Below, piece after piece: positions 9,180-18,868 of a stretch of DNA of 64,000 nt. The notes under the pieces were generated by a model. The model saw only the letters and a list, made by a program, of their open reading frames with translations. It did no database searches and had not been told where the DNA came from. This stretch comes from Neptunomonas japonica JAMM 1380 (GTDB taxonomy: Bacteria; Pseudomonadota; Gammaproteobacteria; Pseudomonadales; Balneatricaceae), in assembly GCF_016592555.1 (NCBI RefSeq), contig NZ_AP014546.1, positions 2,552,501 through 2,616,500 of the forward strand, read 5' to 3'. Numbering within the stretch: the stretch's first letter is position 1; the number at the start of each line of letters is the position of its first letter. Both the position numbers and the translations under genes were made by a program.

Positions 9180-10025
9180 TTAACCTTCCTCTTTAGCGCC
9201 GGGCGCCTTACAGATTCGATCCAAAATAATAGCCACCAACACAATGGCCAAACCGGCTTCAAAACCCTGAGAAATATTGACCGTATTCAATGCGCGAATT
9301 ACTGGTTTTCCTAAACCATCAGCCCCCACCAGCGCAGCGATGACCACCATAGAAAGAGATAACATGATGCACTGGGTCACGCCCGCCATGATATTTGGCA
9401 TCGCAGCGGGGAGCTCAACTTTATAAAGCAACTTGAACGGCGTAGCGCCAAATGCCTTGCCTGCCTCGATTAAATCATCAGGGACACGGCTAATGCCGAG
9501 ATAGGTCAAGCGAATAGGCGCTGCGACCGCAAATATAATGGTTGAGATCAAACCAGGAACAACACCCAGACCAAACAGAACGAGTGTCGGGATAAGATAC
9601 ACAAAGGTAGGAATCGTCTGCATTAGGTCAAGAATCGGCCGTAGAATAGTGTAAACCCAAGGTTTGTGGGCTGCCACGATTCCAATTGGAATACCCATAG
9701 CAACCGACAGTGTTGTCGCCGCTAATACGAGCACAAAAGTCTCTAGCATCTCCTGCCAATAACCAAGATTAAGAATCAATAGCAAAGCGGTGACTACAAA
9801 AATCACGAGCGGAATACTGCGATGCAACCACCAAGCAATCGCGGCGGTCATAGCCATAGGGACAAAGGGGGGAAACCACTGAAATATCTCTACCATAGAG
9901 ATAATCATCCACTCCAAAGAAACTGAAACGGCATCAAAAAAACCCGCTGCATTAAAAGTCAGCCAGTCAACAAACGCTTCCATCCAGCTACCTAGCGGAA
10001 GTTTGTTCTCAGTAATCCAATTCAT
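9180..10025 (-). CDS. choW: Choline ABC transporter, permease subunit
   Basis: A 281-residue ProW-like permease with about six membrane segments and the binding-protein-dependent transport loop at about 180-210 (EAGKAFGATPFKLLYKVELP). The N-terminal part contains two extra hydrophobic stretches before the core, as in ProW/ChoW. It lies between choX and choV, 2 bp from choV. With ChoX and ChoV it forms an importer for choline or related trimethylammonium compounds. Confidence 0.9.
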   Translation of the reverse strand: MNWITENKLPLGSWMEAFVDWLTFNAAGFFDAVSVSLEWMIISMVEIFQWFPPFVPMAMTAAIAWWLHRSIPLVIFVVTALLLILNLGYWQEMLETFVLVLAATTLSVAMGIPIGIVAAHKPWVYTILRPILDLMQTIPTFVYLIPTLVLFGLGVVPGLISTIIFAVAAPIRLTYLGISRVPDDLIEAGKAFGATPFKLLYKVELPAAMPNIMAGVTQCIMLSLSMVVIAALVGADGLGKPVIRALNTVNISQGFEAGLAIVLVAIILDRICKAPGAKEEG

Positions 10026-10099
10026 GATTTTGCCTTTTTATATAAACGATGTCATCACCACAGATGAGGTGAAGCACTTCTTCATAAATACAGAGGAGA

Positions 10100-10133
10100 T
10101 CTGTTGCCAAGGCATAAGGCGCTCGACAACAGA
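10100..10133 (-). other. Hairpin between choX and choW
   Basis: A 7-bp perfect inverted repeat (TCTGTTG/CAACAGA, 20-base loop) lies in the 118-bp gap between choX and choW. Hairpins after a binding-protein gene often let it be expressed above its permease genes; this is inference from position. There is no T run, so it is not a full terminator. Confidence 0.4.
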
Positions 10134-10143
10134 CAAATCAAAA

Positions 10144-11103
10144 TCAGAGGTCTAAGTGTTTACGTATTGCAGCCAACGCATCGCCGCCCTCTTTGGTTGT
10201 TACACCCTCTAACCAGCTATTCAGGGCTTCAGGATTAGACTTCAACCAAGCAAGTGCCGCTGTTTGAGGCTTTTTACCATCATCAAGAATGGCACCCATC
10301 ACTTCGTTTTCCATTTCAAGCGTAAAAGATAGGTTCTGTAACAAGCGCCCTACATTCGGGCAGTCTTGGCTGTAATTTTGACGCACATTGGTATAAACGC
10401 TAGCACCACCATAGTTAGGGCCAAAGAAATCATCTCCGCCCTGCAAATACTCCATCTCGATGTTGGCATTCATTGGATGAGGCGCCCAACCTAAAAAGGC
10501 AATCCACTGCTTACGTTTAGCTAAACGTGAAACCTGTGAAATCATTCCAGCTTCACTCGACTCAACCAGTTTAAAGCCTTTCAGACCGAAAGCATCTTGG
10601 TCAATCATATCCTGCATCAAACGGTTACCATCATTACCAGGCTCAATACCGTATAGGCGACCTTTGAACTTATCTTTGAATTTAGCAATATCAGCAAAAC
10701 TCTTTACGCCCGCGTCATACACATACTTAGGCACCGCCAAGGTGTATTTAGCCCCTTCAAGGTTGGCACGTACGGTTTCAACAGTGCCAGCTTCACGGTA
10801 TTTAGCTATGTCAGCTTCCATCGTCGGCATCCAGTTACCCAGAAACACATCAATGTCTGCGTTAGCGAGAGAGGTATAAGTCACCGGCACAGACAATAGC
10901 TGAGTCGTTGATTTATAACCCAGCGCTTCGACTACTTCACTGGTGATTGCCGTTGTCGCTGTAATATCAGTCCAACCCACGTCGGAGAAACGTACCGTGT
11001 CACATTGGCCGGCAAATACCATCGATGCGGACAAGCCCATCGCAACGGTTACGCCACGCATTAAGTTATGTTTACGGCCAATTCTATTCTTTCGAGTTAT
11101 CAT
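10144..11103 (-). CDS. choX: Choline-binding periplasmic protein
   Basis: A 319-residue OpuAC-type substrate-binding protein with a signal peptide (basic start, hydrophobic stretch about 17-31, cleavage near VFAG). Aromatic residues typical of a quaternary-amine cage appear in FSDVGWTD, FLGNWMPTM and FLGWAPHPMN, as in ChoX of rhizobia. It delivers choline to ChoW/ChoV. It lies 165 bp downstream of betA and 118 bp upstream of choW. The start at 11103 is preceded by AAGG at suitable spacing; an internal ATG at residue 15 would shorten the signal. Confidence 0.9.
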   Translation of the reverse strand: MITRKNRIGRKHNLMRGVTVAMGLSASMVFAGQCDTVRFSDVGWTDITATTAITSEVVEALGYKSTTQLLSVPVTYTSLANADIDVFLGNWMPTMEADIAKYREAGTVETVRANLEGAKYTLAVPKYVYDAGVKSFADIAKFKDKFKGRLYGIEPGNDGNRLMQDMIDQDAFGLKGFKLVESSEAGMISQVSRLAKRKQWIAFLGWAPHPMNANIEMEYLQGGDDFFGPNYGGASVYTNVRQNYSQDCPNVGRLLQNLSFTLEMENEVMGAILDDGKKPQTAALAWLKSNPEALNSWLEGVTTKEGGDALAAIRKHLDL

Positions 11104-11268
11104 GATTAGTTACCTTATTTTAATGTTGGATTCTCTTACGATTTCTACTTTTCAAGAGTGTATTGCGAACAACACACAGCATAATGTTTACTTTTACAAC
11201 AGTTAATTAAGCACCTACTAACTTATGCTAGAGCTGCTTATTTCATCTTGCATTTCACGCGCTCAGCG

Positions 11269-12978
11269 CTACTTCACCACACGCTTAGGCATACCTAAAC
11301 GCTGGCTCTGCTGCCAGTCCGGGTCAATCCAGACATCAACATTTTTACTAGCTAAAGCCTTTTTACCTAAAATCATGTCTGCCGCTTTTTCTGCCACCAT
11401 GATAGTAGGAGCATTCAAGTTACCGTTTGGAATAGTCGGGAAAATTGAAGAGTCGACTACGCGTAGTGATTCGATCCCTCTTACTCGACACTGTGTATCT
11501 AACACGGCCATAACATCATCATCAGCACCTATCTTGCAGGTACATGAAGGATGATATGCACTCTCAACATTCTCCCGCACCCAACGATCTACCGCTTTAT
11601 CGCTTGTTATCTGCTCTCCCGGTTGGATTTCATCACCGCGAAAAGAATCCAAAGCGGGCTGCTTTAAAATTTCACGCGTCAAGCGGATACAATCACGCCA
11701 GTCTTGCTTATCTTGATCAGTGCTGATGTAGTTAAACAAAATACTCGGCTTGGCTTTTGGGTCCGCTGACTTAATCCACACGCGGCCTCGACTCTCTGGC
11801 TTATTTGGCCCCACATGTACTTGAAATCCATGCCCATCGATAGCCTTCCCACCGTCATAACGCATGGCAGCTGGTAAAAAATGATATTGAATATTGGGCC
11901 ACTTCAAACCTTTTCGAGACCGAATAAAGCCACAAGACTCAAAATGATTAGTTGCCCCTAAACCATCTTTCAACAACATCCAGCGCGCACCTATAATGCC
12001 CTTGCTCACTAGGTTAAGTTTGCCATTCAACGTAATGGGCTGCTTACAGTGGTATTGGAAGTAAACTTCCAAGTGATCTTGCAAGTTTTCACCAACACCC
12101 GGCAAGTCATGCACAAGCTCAACACCGGCTTCTTTCAATACTTTTGCAGGACCAACACCTGATAGTTGTAATAAATGCGGAGAACCAACAGACCCTGCCG
12201 CTAAAATAACTTCTTTTTTTGCAGTCGCATTAATCACCCTGCCATTTTTTTCATACTCAATACCAACAGCGCGTTTACCATCCATAATGACTTTACGAGT
12301 GAGAACACCACTTATCAGCGTCAAGTTAGAACGCTTCATCGCGTCACGTAAATAAGCATTCGACGTGGAGGCTCGTACACCGGCTTTCACTGTCATATGC
12401 ATTGCACCAAAGCCTTCTTGGCGATAACCGTTGTAATCATCTGTTGTTGGGTAGCCTGCATCTTCACCGGCATCAATAAATGCCTGATAAAGCGGGTTCA
12501 GCTTCATATCGTTGCCATTACAGGTAAACAAAGGACCACTACCGCCCCGATAGTCATCACTACCCTTAACCCATGTTTCTGCTTTCTTAAAGTAAGGTAA
12601 GCATTGCTGGTATCCCCACCCAACGGCACCTTTCTCGCTCCACTCATCAAAATCGCACGCATGCCCACGGACATACACCATGCCATTTATCGACGAGCCA
12701 CCACCCAACACTTTTCCGCGTGGGCAATGCATAGAGCGACCATCCAGAAAAGGCTCTTCTTCGGTATGAAACTGCCATGCATATTTAGGCGTATTCATTG
12801 GATAAGACAGAGCCGTCGGCATCTGAATAAAGATACTCTTATCCGAACCTCCTGCTTCCAACAACAGCACACTGTACTGGCCATCTTCAGTCAGGCGGTT
12901 AGCCAGTACGCAACCAGCAGAGCCTGCGCCAACAATGATGTAGTCATATCGTGTATCAGTGGTCATACTAATTTTCAT
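11269..12978 (-). CDS. betA: Choline dehydrogenase
   Basis: A GMC-family flavoprotein of 569 residues that oxidises choline to betaine aldehyde, membrane-associated and respiratory-chain linked. The FAD-binding motif [16 protein letters not shown] is at about 18-33. The GMC sequences [13 protein letters not shown] and [13 protein letters not shown] are present, and the C-terminal active-site region includes [13 protein letters not shown] and the conserved [15 protein letters not shown]. Codon 5 is another ATG that would give a more typical BetA start ([10 protein letters not shown]). It is 56 bp downstream of betB. Confidence 0.95.
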   Translation of the reverse strand: MKISMTTDTRYDYIIVGAGSAGCVLANRLTEDGQYSVLLLEAGGSDKSIFIQMPTALSYPMNTPKYAWQFHTEEEPFLDGRSMHCPRGKVLGGGSSINGMVYVRGHACDFDEWSEKGAVGWGYQQCLPYFKKAETWVKGSDDYRGGSGPLFTCNGNDMKLNPLYQAFIDAGEDAGYPTTDDYNGYRQEGFGAMHMTVKAGVRASTSNAYLRDAMKRSNLTLISGVLTRKVIMDGKRAVGIEYEKNGRVINATAKKEVILAAGSVGSPHLLQLSGVGPAKVLKEAGVELVHDLPGVGENLQDHLEVYFQYHCKQPITLNGKLNLVSKGIIGARWMLLKDGLGATNHFESCGFIRSRKGLKWPNIQYHFLPAAMRYDGGKAIDGHGFQVHVGPNKPESRGRVWIKSADPKAKPSILFNYISTDQDKQDWRDCIRLTREILKQPALDSFRGDEIQPGEQITSDKAVDRWVRENVESAYHPSCTCKIGADDDVMAVLDTQCRVRGIESLRVVDSSIFPTIPNGNLNAPTIMVAEKAADMILGKKALASKNVDVWIDPDWQQSQRLGMPKRVVK

Positions 12979-13034
12979 CCCTCAGGCCGCAGCTTAGACA
13001 CTCGTTTGCACTGGCTTTCTACTGTTGTTAAAGC

Positions 13035-14492
13035 TTAGGTATAAGGGCAGTCGACATCACCTAATTCAACATAAACGCTTTTAATCTGCGTATAGTGGTT
13101 AAGTGTTTCAATGCCATTTTCACGACCAATACCTGACTGTTTATAACCGCCCACCGGCATTTCAGCAGGCGATGCACCCCAGGTGTTAATCCAACAGATA
13201 CCCGCCTGAAGACGAGCAATGACGCGATGCGCCCGAGCAAAACTAGTTGAGAAAACGCCGCCAGCCAGACCATATTCGGTATCATTGGCACGCCGGATAA
13301 CTTCATCCTCATCACTAAAGCGCAAAATAGACATAACAGGCCCGAATATTTCATCTTTAACGTTAGGCATATCATCGGTGCAGTCCGCAAACACGGTAGG
13401 TTTAACAAAATAGCCCTTCGCGAGATCACCTTCGACAACACGCTCGCCACCACAGGCTAAGCGCGCGCCCGCCACTTTTGCAGCATCAATACAACCGAGC
13501 ACTTTATGCATATGCTCTTCAGAGATCAGTGCGCCAACTTGCGTATTAAGGTCTGTAGGGTCTCCAATGATCATTCGCTCAGTACGCTCAACAACTTTGC
13601 TGACAAATTCGTCATAGATGCTGTCATGTACAAACACGCGTGTACCATTCGTACAGACTTCACCTTGTGTATAGAAATTGGCTAATAATGCACCCGATAC
13701 AGCGTTATCAAGATCAGCATCGCCAAATACGAGTAAAGGTGATTTCCCACCCAACTCCATAGTGACCTCTTTCAACGAGATGGCCGCATCAGCCATGACT
13801 TTTTTGCCTGTACCGCATTCGCCTGTAAATGAAATCTTAGCTATTTGAGGGTGGCGTGAAAGCGCCTGCCCAACACGGTAGTCGCCTTGCACAACATTGA
13901 ACACGCCATCAGGCAAGCCAGCTTCTGTAAAGATTTCAGCTAGTTTTAAAGCACTCAACGGTGTTTCTTCAGAAGGCTTAAAAATCATGCAGTTACCCGC
14001 AGCCAATGCAGGTCCAGATTTCCACATAGCAATTTGAATAGGGTAATTCCACGCACCTATACCGGCACAAATACCCAAAGGTTCACGGCGGCTGTAGTAA
14101 AAATTATTGCTGCCTAAATCCTGTTGCTGCCCATGTATCGAGGCAGCAAGCCCCGCATAATATTCGATAACGTCAGCGCCAGACGCAATATCAACACAGT
14201 TAGCTTCCTGCAAAGGCTTGCCTGTATCCAACACCTCTAACATAGCGAGCTCATCATTACGCTCGCGTAAAATAGCCACAGCTCGCATCAAAATGCGCCC
14301 TCGTTCGGCACCACTCATCGCAGACCAAACAAGAAAGCCAGCTTGAGCAGCTTCTACTGCCTTATCAACATCGGCCAGTGACGCCTGTTGAACATTAGCC
14401 AGCACCTCGCCTGTAGCAGGGTTACGGCTAATAAAGCTTTCACCCGATGTAGCATCTTGATATTGACCATTTATATAAAGAGTGTGTTGCAT
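13035..14492 (-). CDS. betB: Betaine aldehyde dehydrogenase
   Basis: A 485-residue aldehyde dehydrogenase (BetB of E. coli is about 490) converting betaine aldehyde to glycine betaine with NAD(P)+. The catalytic glutamate lies in TMELGGKSP, and the nucleophilic cysteine in [15 protein letters not shown]. The oxyanion Asn is in [14 protein letters not shown], and the C terminus [21 protein letters not shown] is BetB-like. It is the first gene of the bet/cho operon and is preceded by a 646-bp gap that probably holds the promoter. Confidence 0.95.
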   Translation of the reverse strand: MQHTLYINGQYQDATSGESFISRNPATGEVLANVQQASLADVDKAVEAAQAGFLVWSAMSGAERGRILMRAVAILRERNDELAMLEVLDTGKPLQEANCVDIASGADVIEYYAGLAASIHGQQQDLGSNNFYYSRREPLGICAGIGAWNYPIQIAMWKSGPALAAGNCMIFKPSEETPLSALKLAEIFTEAGLPDGVFNVVQGDYRVGQALSRHPQIAKISFTGECGTGKKVMADAAISLKEVTMELGGKSPLLVFGDADLDNAVSGALLANFYTQGEVCTNGTRVFVHDSIYDEFVSKVVERTERMIIGDPTDLNTQVGALISEEHMHKVLGCIDAAKVAGARLACGGERVVEGDLAKGYFVKPTVFADCTDDMPNVKDEIFGPVMSILRFSDEDEVIRRANDTEYGLAGGVFSTSFARAHRVIARLQAGICWINTWGASPAEMPVGGYKQSGIGRENGIETLNHYTQIKSVYVELGDVDCPYT

Positions 14493-15138
14493 CTAACTAT
14501 ATCCTGCTAATTTCGTTTCATGGCGACTCAGGAGCAAGCAGCATTACCGAATATCGTTCTAACTTTTGATCTCTGATAACACGCGCGACTGGCGCTCGCC
14601 GCTCTACATAAAATTTATTATACGCTGTTATCAAATTTTTTATTGATTGAACGTTTAATTAAAAATAACTTTGACTAAATTTTATGCAGATGTCAAAAAG
14701 ACGCTGATGTAGCAAACAAAAAATAAAATAGAAACAGCCGAGAACTAAAAGCAAACGAATTAATCACTTTAATAACTTTTAGGAACACAAAGATAGATAA
14801 TAGAGTTTTTTTACAACAACAGAAGATAAAATCAACAAATATGTTATGTCGCTTTACATTAGTTTTTTTCTGTAAATAGAGTAAAATTTTGACGATAATG
14901 GAGAAATTTTTGTCGCTTTACGTTAAGTACCAGCATCAGGAATAGACAATTTCATTCGTCAGAAATGATAAATAGGCCGCTATAAAAATGTAGATAGAGG
15001 GCATATGCCCTCCACCTAGAGCTAAGGTAAATCAAATAACCTACCAACTATTCTAGATAGAGAGGCGAGCGGCGCCTGAATTAAATGCGCCACACGACGC
15101 TTAAAGCCCTCGTAATTTTTAAGCTGGTGAATATCAGA
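14493..15138. other. Long A/T-rich intergenic region upstream of betB
   Basis: This gap carries no supportable gene apart from a 38-codon in-frame continuation of the dioxygenase frame at its right end (15022-15138). It holds a BetI-like imperfect palindrome (14643-14662) and a perfect 16-bp palindrome GAGGGCATATGCCCTC at 14997-15012. The A/T-rich stretch from about 14610 to 14900 is the likely promoter region for the bet/cho operon; no single promoter could be assigned with confidence. Confidence 0.5.
14643..14662. promoter_or_regulatory. Candidate BetI operator
   Basis: TTGATTGAACGTTTAATTAA is an imperfect palindrome (8 of 10 positions matched between arms) centred on AACGTT, about 150 bp before the betB start. 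BetI operators in other gammaproteobacteria, as I recall them, contain TTGAAC/GTTCAA-like half-sites. The assignment rests on this resemblance and on position. Confidence 0.45.
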
Positions 15139-16116
15139 TTACGCTTCGCGTTTAGTAATACCATTTCGTCCGGGAAAGTCAGGCGCCAACTCCCTAGCAT
15201 TAGGCATCTTCAGCCATAATCTATACAGGTGTCGCCTGCGCGCTACTTCGTCGTAATCTTCAAAACTAGTACGAGAATGAAAAATGGTATAATTATTTGC
15301 GAATTGGATATCACCTGGCTCCATCATCATATCCAAACGAATATCTGGATCATTTAAAGTCGTATCAATAAGATCTAAGGCTTCAACTTCGACATTTGAT
15401 AAGGGAGCACCTGCGTTGTTTTGTGCAATTTCTATATATTGACGTAAATATCGAGCGCTTAATTTACCCTTATGATAACTAAAGATGGGTGTAAAGCCTG
15501 GGTCTCCGTCATCAAGATGCTCTAATTTGAATAGACGGTGGAGAAGCCCAATATACTCTGGGTTTTTTTCCAAAATTTCGTTGTACAGCGTCATTGCACT
15601 CGACAGGCTACTCATGCCCCCTGATTTTGCTTTACGAAGAGAAAGTAAACCAACAACATCCGATAAGTCAGCGTGATAAGGAAGGTATTCATTCGTTTCA
15701 TAGACACGCACACTTTTTGGATCGATTGCCCCAATATTTTTAACATGCCCTAACATATCGCCTTTTAAATTTTGCGGAACAGGCGTACCCATGTGAAGAC
15801 CAAGACCATAGTAAATAATGGCAGCTTCATCATCCGTATACCGATCAATGGGCAAGCCGCGAATCAAGATAAAACCTCTACCATTTTCTAACTCTTCATT
15901 GAAGCAAGCCACTTCTTTGGATAGTTCAGTAATCGGAAAATCGGCCTTAGTAAAATCAGGTACTTTCAAACCTTTTTGCTTGATATTTTCTAAGGCCTTT
16001 TCAAGAACGCTAATTGACTCATCGGACCAATGATAAATCCATGAATCGTCACCCTTTAAACTCTTCCCTTTCCATGCAGATGGATCTGTAATTTTTTCTT
16101 TATGAATGACGCTCAT
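15139..16116 (-). CDS. TauD/TfdA-family Fe(II)/2-oxoglutarate-dependent dioxygenase
   Basis: A 325-residue protein with the facial triad visible: HxD in YHADLSD (His148, Asp150) and the distal histidine in IFHSRTSFED (His280). The 2-oxoglutarate-binding arginine is likely in RRRHLYRLWL. The double-stranded beta-helix core spans roughly 75-305. The substrate is unknown; members act on taurine, phenoxyacids, betaines and many secondary metabolites. It stands alone between the bet operon and the LysR gene. Its frame continues openly for 38 codons past the TAA, which is odd. An AGAGGA lies upstream of the ATG. Confidence 0.85.
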   Translation of the reverse strand: MSVIHKEKITDPSAWKGKSLKGDDSWIYHWSDESISVLEKALENIKQKGLKVPDFTKADFPITELSKEVACFNEELENGRGFILIRGLPIDRYTDDEAAIIYYGLGLHMGTPVPQNLKGDMLGHVKNIGAIDPKSVRVYETNEYLPYHADLSDVVGLLSLRKAKSGGMSSLSSAMTLYNEILEKNPEYIGLLHRLFKLEHLDDGDPGFTPIFSYHKGKLSARYLRQYIEIAQNNAGAPLSNVEVEALDLIDTTLNDPDIRLDMMMEPGDIQFANNYTIFHSRTSFEDYDEVARRRHLYRLWLKMPNARELAPDFPGRNGITKREA

Positions 16117-16334
16117 TACCTATTCCTCTAAAAATCAGGTTGCTATTCTCTGACACCACCCCAAAAGGAACGAGCCATACCAACCCCACATCACAAATTT
16201 TAGCTGAAATTAGAAACATTTAACCTTTATTTATTGGATTTTAATGGAAGTTAATTTTCTATATTTCGCTCTTTTTTTAGAATAAACACAAAAATACAGA
16301 TATAACAACAATTATTTTGTGGGCTTTATAGCCC

Positions 16335-17261
16335 TTAAATCAGCACTTCACCATCGAAAATCTTCTGCTGACAAAGCTGCTGAATCAACTCGATAAGAAG
16401 AAGCTCAATAGCACGGCAAGCCGATGTAAAGGGTCTATTTTCTAAGCGAACGATTGCGTGAATTCGATCAATTGAAGGGCTAATAATTTTTAGCGCATCC
16501 AACTCACCATGTTCAAGTTCTGGCGTCATCACGTCATAGGGGATGATGGCATTAGCAATGCCACTATTCATCAAGCAACGTAGCGTTAAGCCCGTGTCTT
16601 GCTCATACTGAATATCCAAAGGCCACTTTGCCTCCAGTGCTTTTTGCTCGATATGCAAACGAATATTATGTGGCCGTGATGGTGCTACCAACGGGTAGTT
16701 GGATAACTCTTCAAAAAGTATCGTGCCCTTCGGATGTTTTACAGCAATCCCTTTTCCCACTAGGTGCAGTGGCTCGCGATACACCGGAGTGACATGAACC
16801 CCACTCAAATCAGCGGCGTTCGGAATTAGCCCTATATCAACTTTGCCGTCGGCAATATTTTGCGCAGCGTTCAAGCTCATAGCGTCGTAAATTTTCAACT
16901 GAACTTCAGGAAAGCGCTGGGCACATTCAGTGACTAGTAGGGGGATTAGGGTGTAAGCCTTCGAAGCATCAATGACAACGCTAACCTCACCTCGTGGAGA
17001 AAACTCATCGCTAATAACATCCGCTTTTGCAATATCTACTTGGCGCAGTATCAACTTCGCGTGATGCACCAGCTTCTCGCCAGCCAGTGTGAGCCTCACC
17101 CCTTTGACACTGCGAACAAAAAGCGCAACGCCGAGTTCATTTTCTAACGCGGCTATCTGATGGCTCAACGCTGGTTGCGCAATAAATAACTCACGAGCGG
17201 CGGCTGATACGCTACCCATCTCTGCAATTTTCAGAAAATACTTAAGCTGAGTAAATTTCAT
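16335..17261 (-). CDS. LysR-family transcriptional regulator
   Basis: A 308-residue protein with the LysR winged helix-turn-helix at about 1-60 (FTQLKYFLKIAEMGSVSAAA, then QPALSHQIAALENELG) and a C-terminal effector-binding domain from about 90. It is divergent from glcD with about 120 bp between them, the usual arrangement for LysR control of the neighbouring operon, so it probably regulates glycolate oxidation. No glcC-type (GntR) regulator is present. It could also control the dioxygenase gene downstream of it. The effector is unknown. Confidence 0.88.
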   Translation of the reverse strand: MKFTQLKYFLKIAEMGSVSAAARELFIAQPALSHQIAALENELGVALFVRSVKGVRLTLAGEKLVHHAKLILRQVDIAKADVISDEFSPRGEVSVVIDASKAYTLIPLLVTECAQRFPEVQLKIYDAMSLNAAQNIADGKVDIGLIPNAADLSGVHVTPVYREPLHLVGKGIAVKHPKGTILFEELSNYPLVAPSRPHNIRLHIEQKALEAKWPLDIQYEQDTGLTLRCLMNSGIANAIIPYDVMTPELEHGELDALKIISPSIDRIHAIVRLENRPFTSACRAIELLLIELIQQLCQQKIFDGEVLI

Positions 17262-17380
17262 ACCTTCTCCATAACTTAAATATATGGTTAATCATAGTTA
17301 TTATGTATTTTTTTAAATAGCATTTCATCTTTAAAGTTATCTAGGTTCCCGCCTCCTCAGCGAGCCACTTGGATACCACC

Positions 17381-18868
17381 ATGAACTCAAACATTGCAGC
17401 GAACATCAGAACACAACGACTTGCCAGCCTCATTCCAATGCTGAGCCAGATGATTCCTGACCATGCAATCTTGAGTGAGCCAGAACAGCTCAAAGCTTAC
17501 GAGTGCGATGCATTCACCACCATGCGCCAAATGCCGTTACTAACGGTACTCCCTGATACCATCGAACAAGTTCAGCATGTTATGCGTTGCTGCCATGCGC
17601 TTGATATTCCGGTCGTGGCTCGCGGCGCAGGCACAGGACTCACCGCAGGGTCAATGCCTGTCGAGAACGGTGTTCTCCTTGGCATGAACAAGTTTGACAA
17701 AATACATGATATTGATTTACATAACCGCAGCGCATGGATAGATCCCGGCGTTCGTAACCAAGCCGTCTCCGATGCTACCGCACCCTACAACCTGTATTTC
17801 GCACCCGACCCTTCATCACAGCTTGCATGCTCTGTCGGAGGCAATGTTGCTGAAAATGCTGGCGGCGTACATTGCCTCAAGTACGGCCTAACCGTTCACA
17901 ATATTTTAGAGCTAGACGTCATCACCATTGAGGGTGAGCGCATCACCATTGGCGGCCAAGCGCTAGATGCAGCAGGGTACGATCTCTTAGCACTAATGAC
18001 TGGGTCAGAAGGTTTGCTAGGCATTATTGTTGGTATCCGCGTAAAACTTTTAGCTAAACCTGCTAGCGCTCGCGTACTACTTGCCGCTTTCGCAACTATT
18101 GAGGATGCAGGTAACGCTATTGCTGAAATCATTGGTGCAGGCATCATTCCTGCGGGCCTTGAAATGATTGACCAAAAAGGTATTCAAGCGATAGAAGCAC
18201 TGATGCATGCAGGCTACCCGGTTAATGCAGCAGCAGTTGTTATCTGTGAATTAGATGGCAGTGTTAAAGAAGTCGAGGATGAACTGAACAGTGTCCTTAC
18301 AATACTTCATCGCTTGAATGCTTCCGACATTCAAATTTCAACTAACGAAGCTGAAAGCAAACGCATTTGGGCTGCTCGTAAAGCCGCTTTCCCCGCACTT
18401 GCTTGCTTAGCTCCCGACAATTACGTGATGGACGGCACCATTCCACGTCGAGCGTTGGCTCAAGTATGGACAAAAATAAACCTCCTTGCAGATGAATACC
18501 AGTTACTCGTAGTGAACGTCTTTCACGCTGGCGATGGCAACATGCACCCCTCAATATTGTTTGACTCCTCCGATGAAGATCAACATAAACGCGCTACCGA
18601 GCTTGGCACACGCATTCTCGAATTATGCGTTCAAGTCGGAGGCACTATTTCCGGAGAGCATGGTATCGGTTTAGAAAAAATAAATCAGATGTGTTTGCAG
18701 TTTACTAATAATGAGATTAGCCAGTTTCACGCACTGAAAAGCGCCTTTGATAGCAAAGCGCTACTCAATCCTGGGAAGCAGATTCCTACTCTAGCGCGTT
18801 GTACTGAGTTCCATTCGATGCATATACATAATGGTGAAATGCCATTTCCTCATTTGGAGCGGTTTTAA
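17381..18868 (+). CDS. glcD: Glycolate oxidase, FAD-linked subunit GlcD
   Basis: About 495 residues with close resemblance to E. coli GlcD throughout. The FAD-binding motif is VVARGAGTGLTAGSMP, followed by YFAPDPSSQLACSVGGNVAENA. The C-terminal VNVFHAGDGNMHP and GTISGEHGIGLEKINQMC are conserved. It oxidises glycolate to glyoxylate as part of the GlcDEF complex. The ATG at 17381 is preferred to an in-frame TTG at 17369. It ends exactly where glcE begins (18869). Confidence 0.95.
   Translation: MNSNIAANIRTQRLASLIPMLSQMIPDHAILSEPEQLKAYECDAFTTMRQMPLLTVLPDTIEQVQHVMRCCHALDIPVVARGAGTGLTAGSMPVENGVLLGMNKFDKIHDIDLHNRSAWIDPGVRNQAVSDATAPYNLYFAPDPSSQLACSVGGNVAENAGGVHCLKYGLTVHNILELDVITIEGERITIGGQALDAAGYDLLALMTGSEGLLGIIVGIRVKLLAKPASARVLLAAFATIEDAGNAIAEIIGAGIIPAGLEMIDQKGIQAIEALMHAGYPVNAAAVVICELDGSVKEVEDELNSVLTILHRLNASDIQISTNEAESKRIWAARKAAFPALACLAPDNYVMDGTIPRRALAQVWTKINLLADEYQLLVVNVFHAGDGNMHPSILFDSSDEDQHKRATELGTRILELCVQVGGTISGEHGIGLEKINQMCLQFTNNEISQFHALKSAFDSKALLNPGKQIPTLARCTEFHSMHIHNGEMPFPHLERF

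Noticed and set aside
14997..15012. Perfect 16-bp palindrome GAGGGCATATGCCCTC as an operator
   Set aside because: A single copy with no regulator assigned; it could equally be a weak hairpin after the dioxygenase gene.
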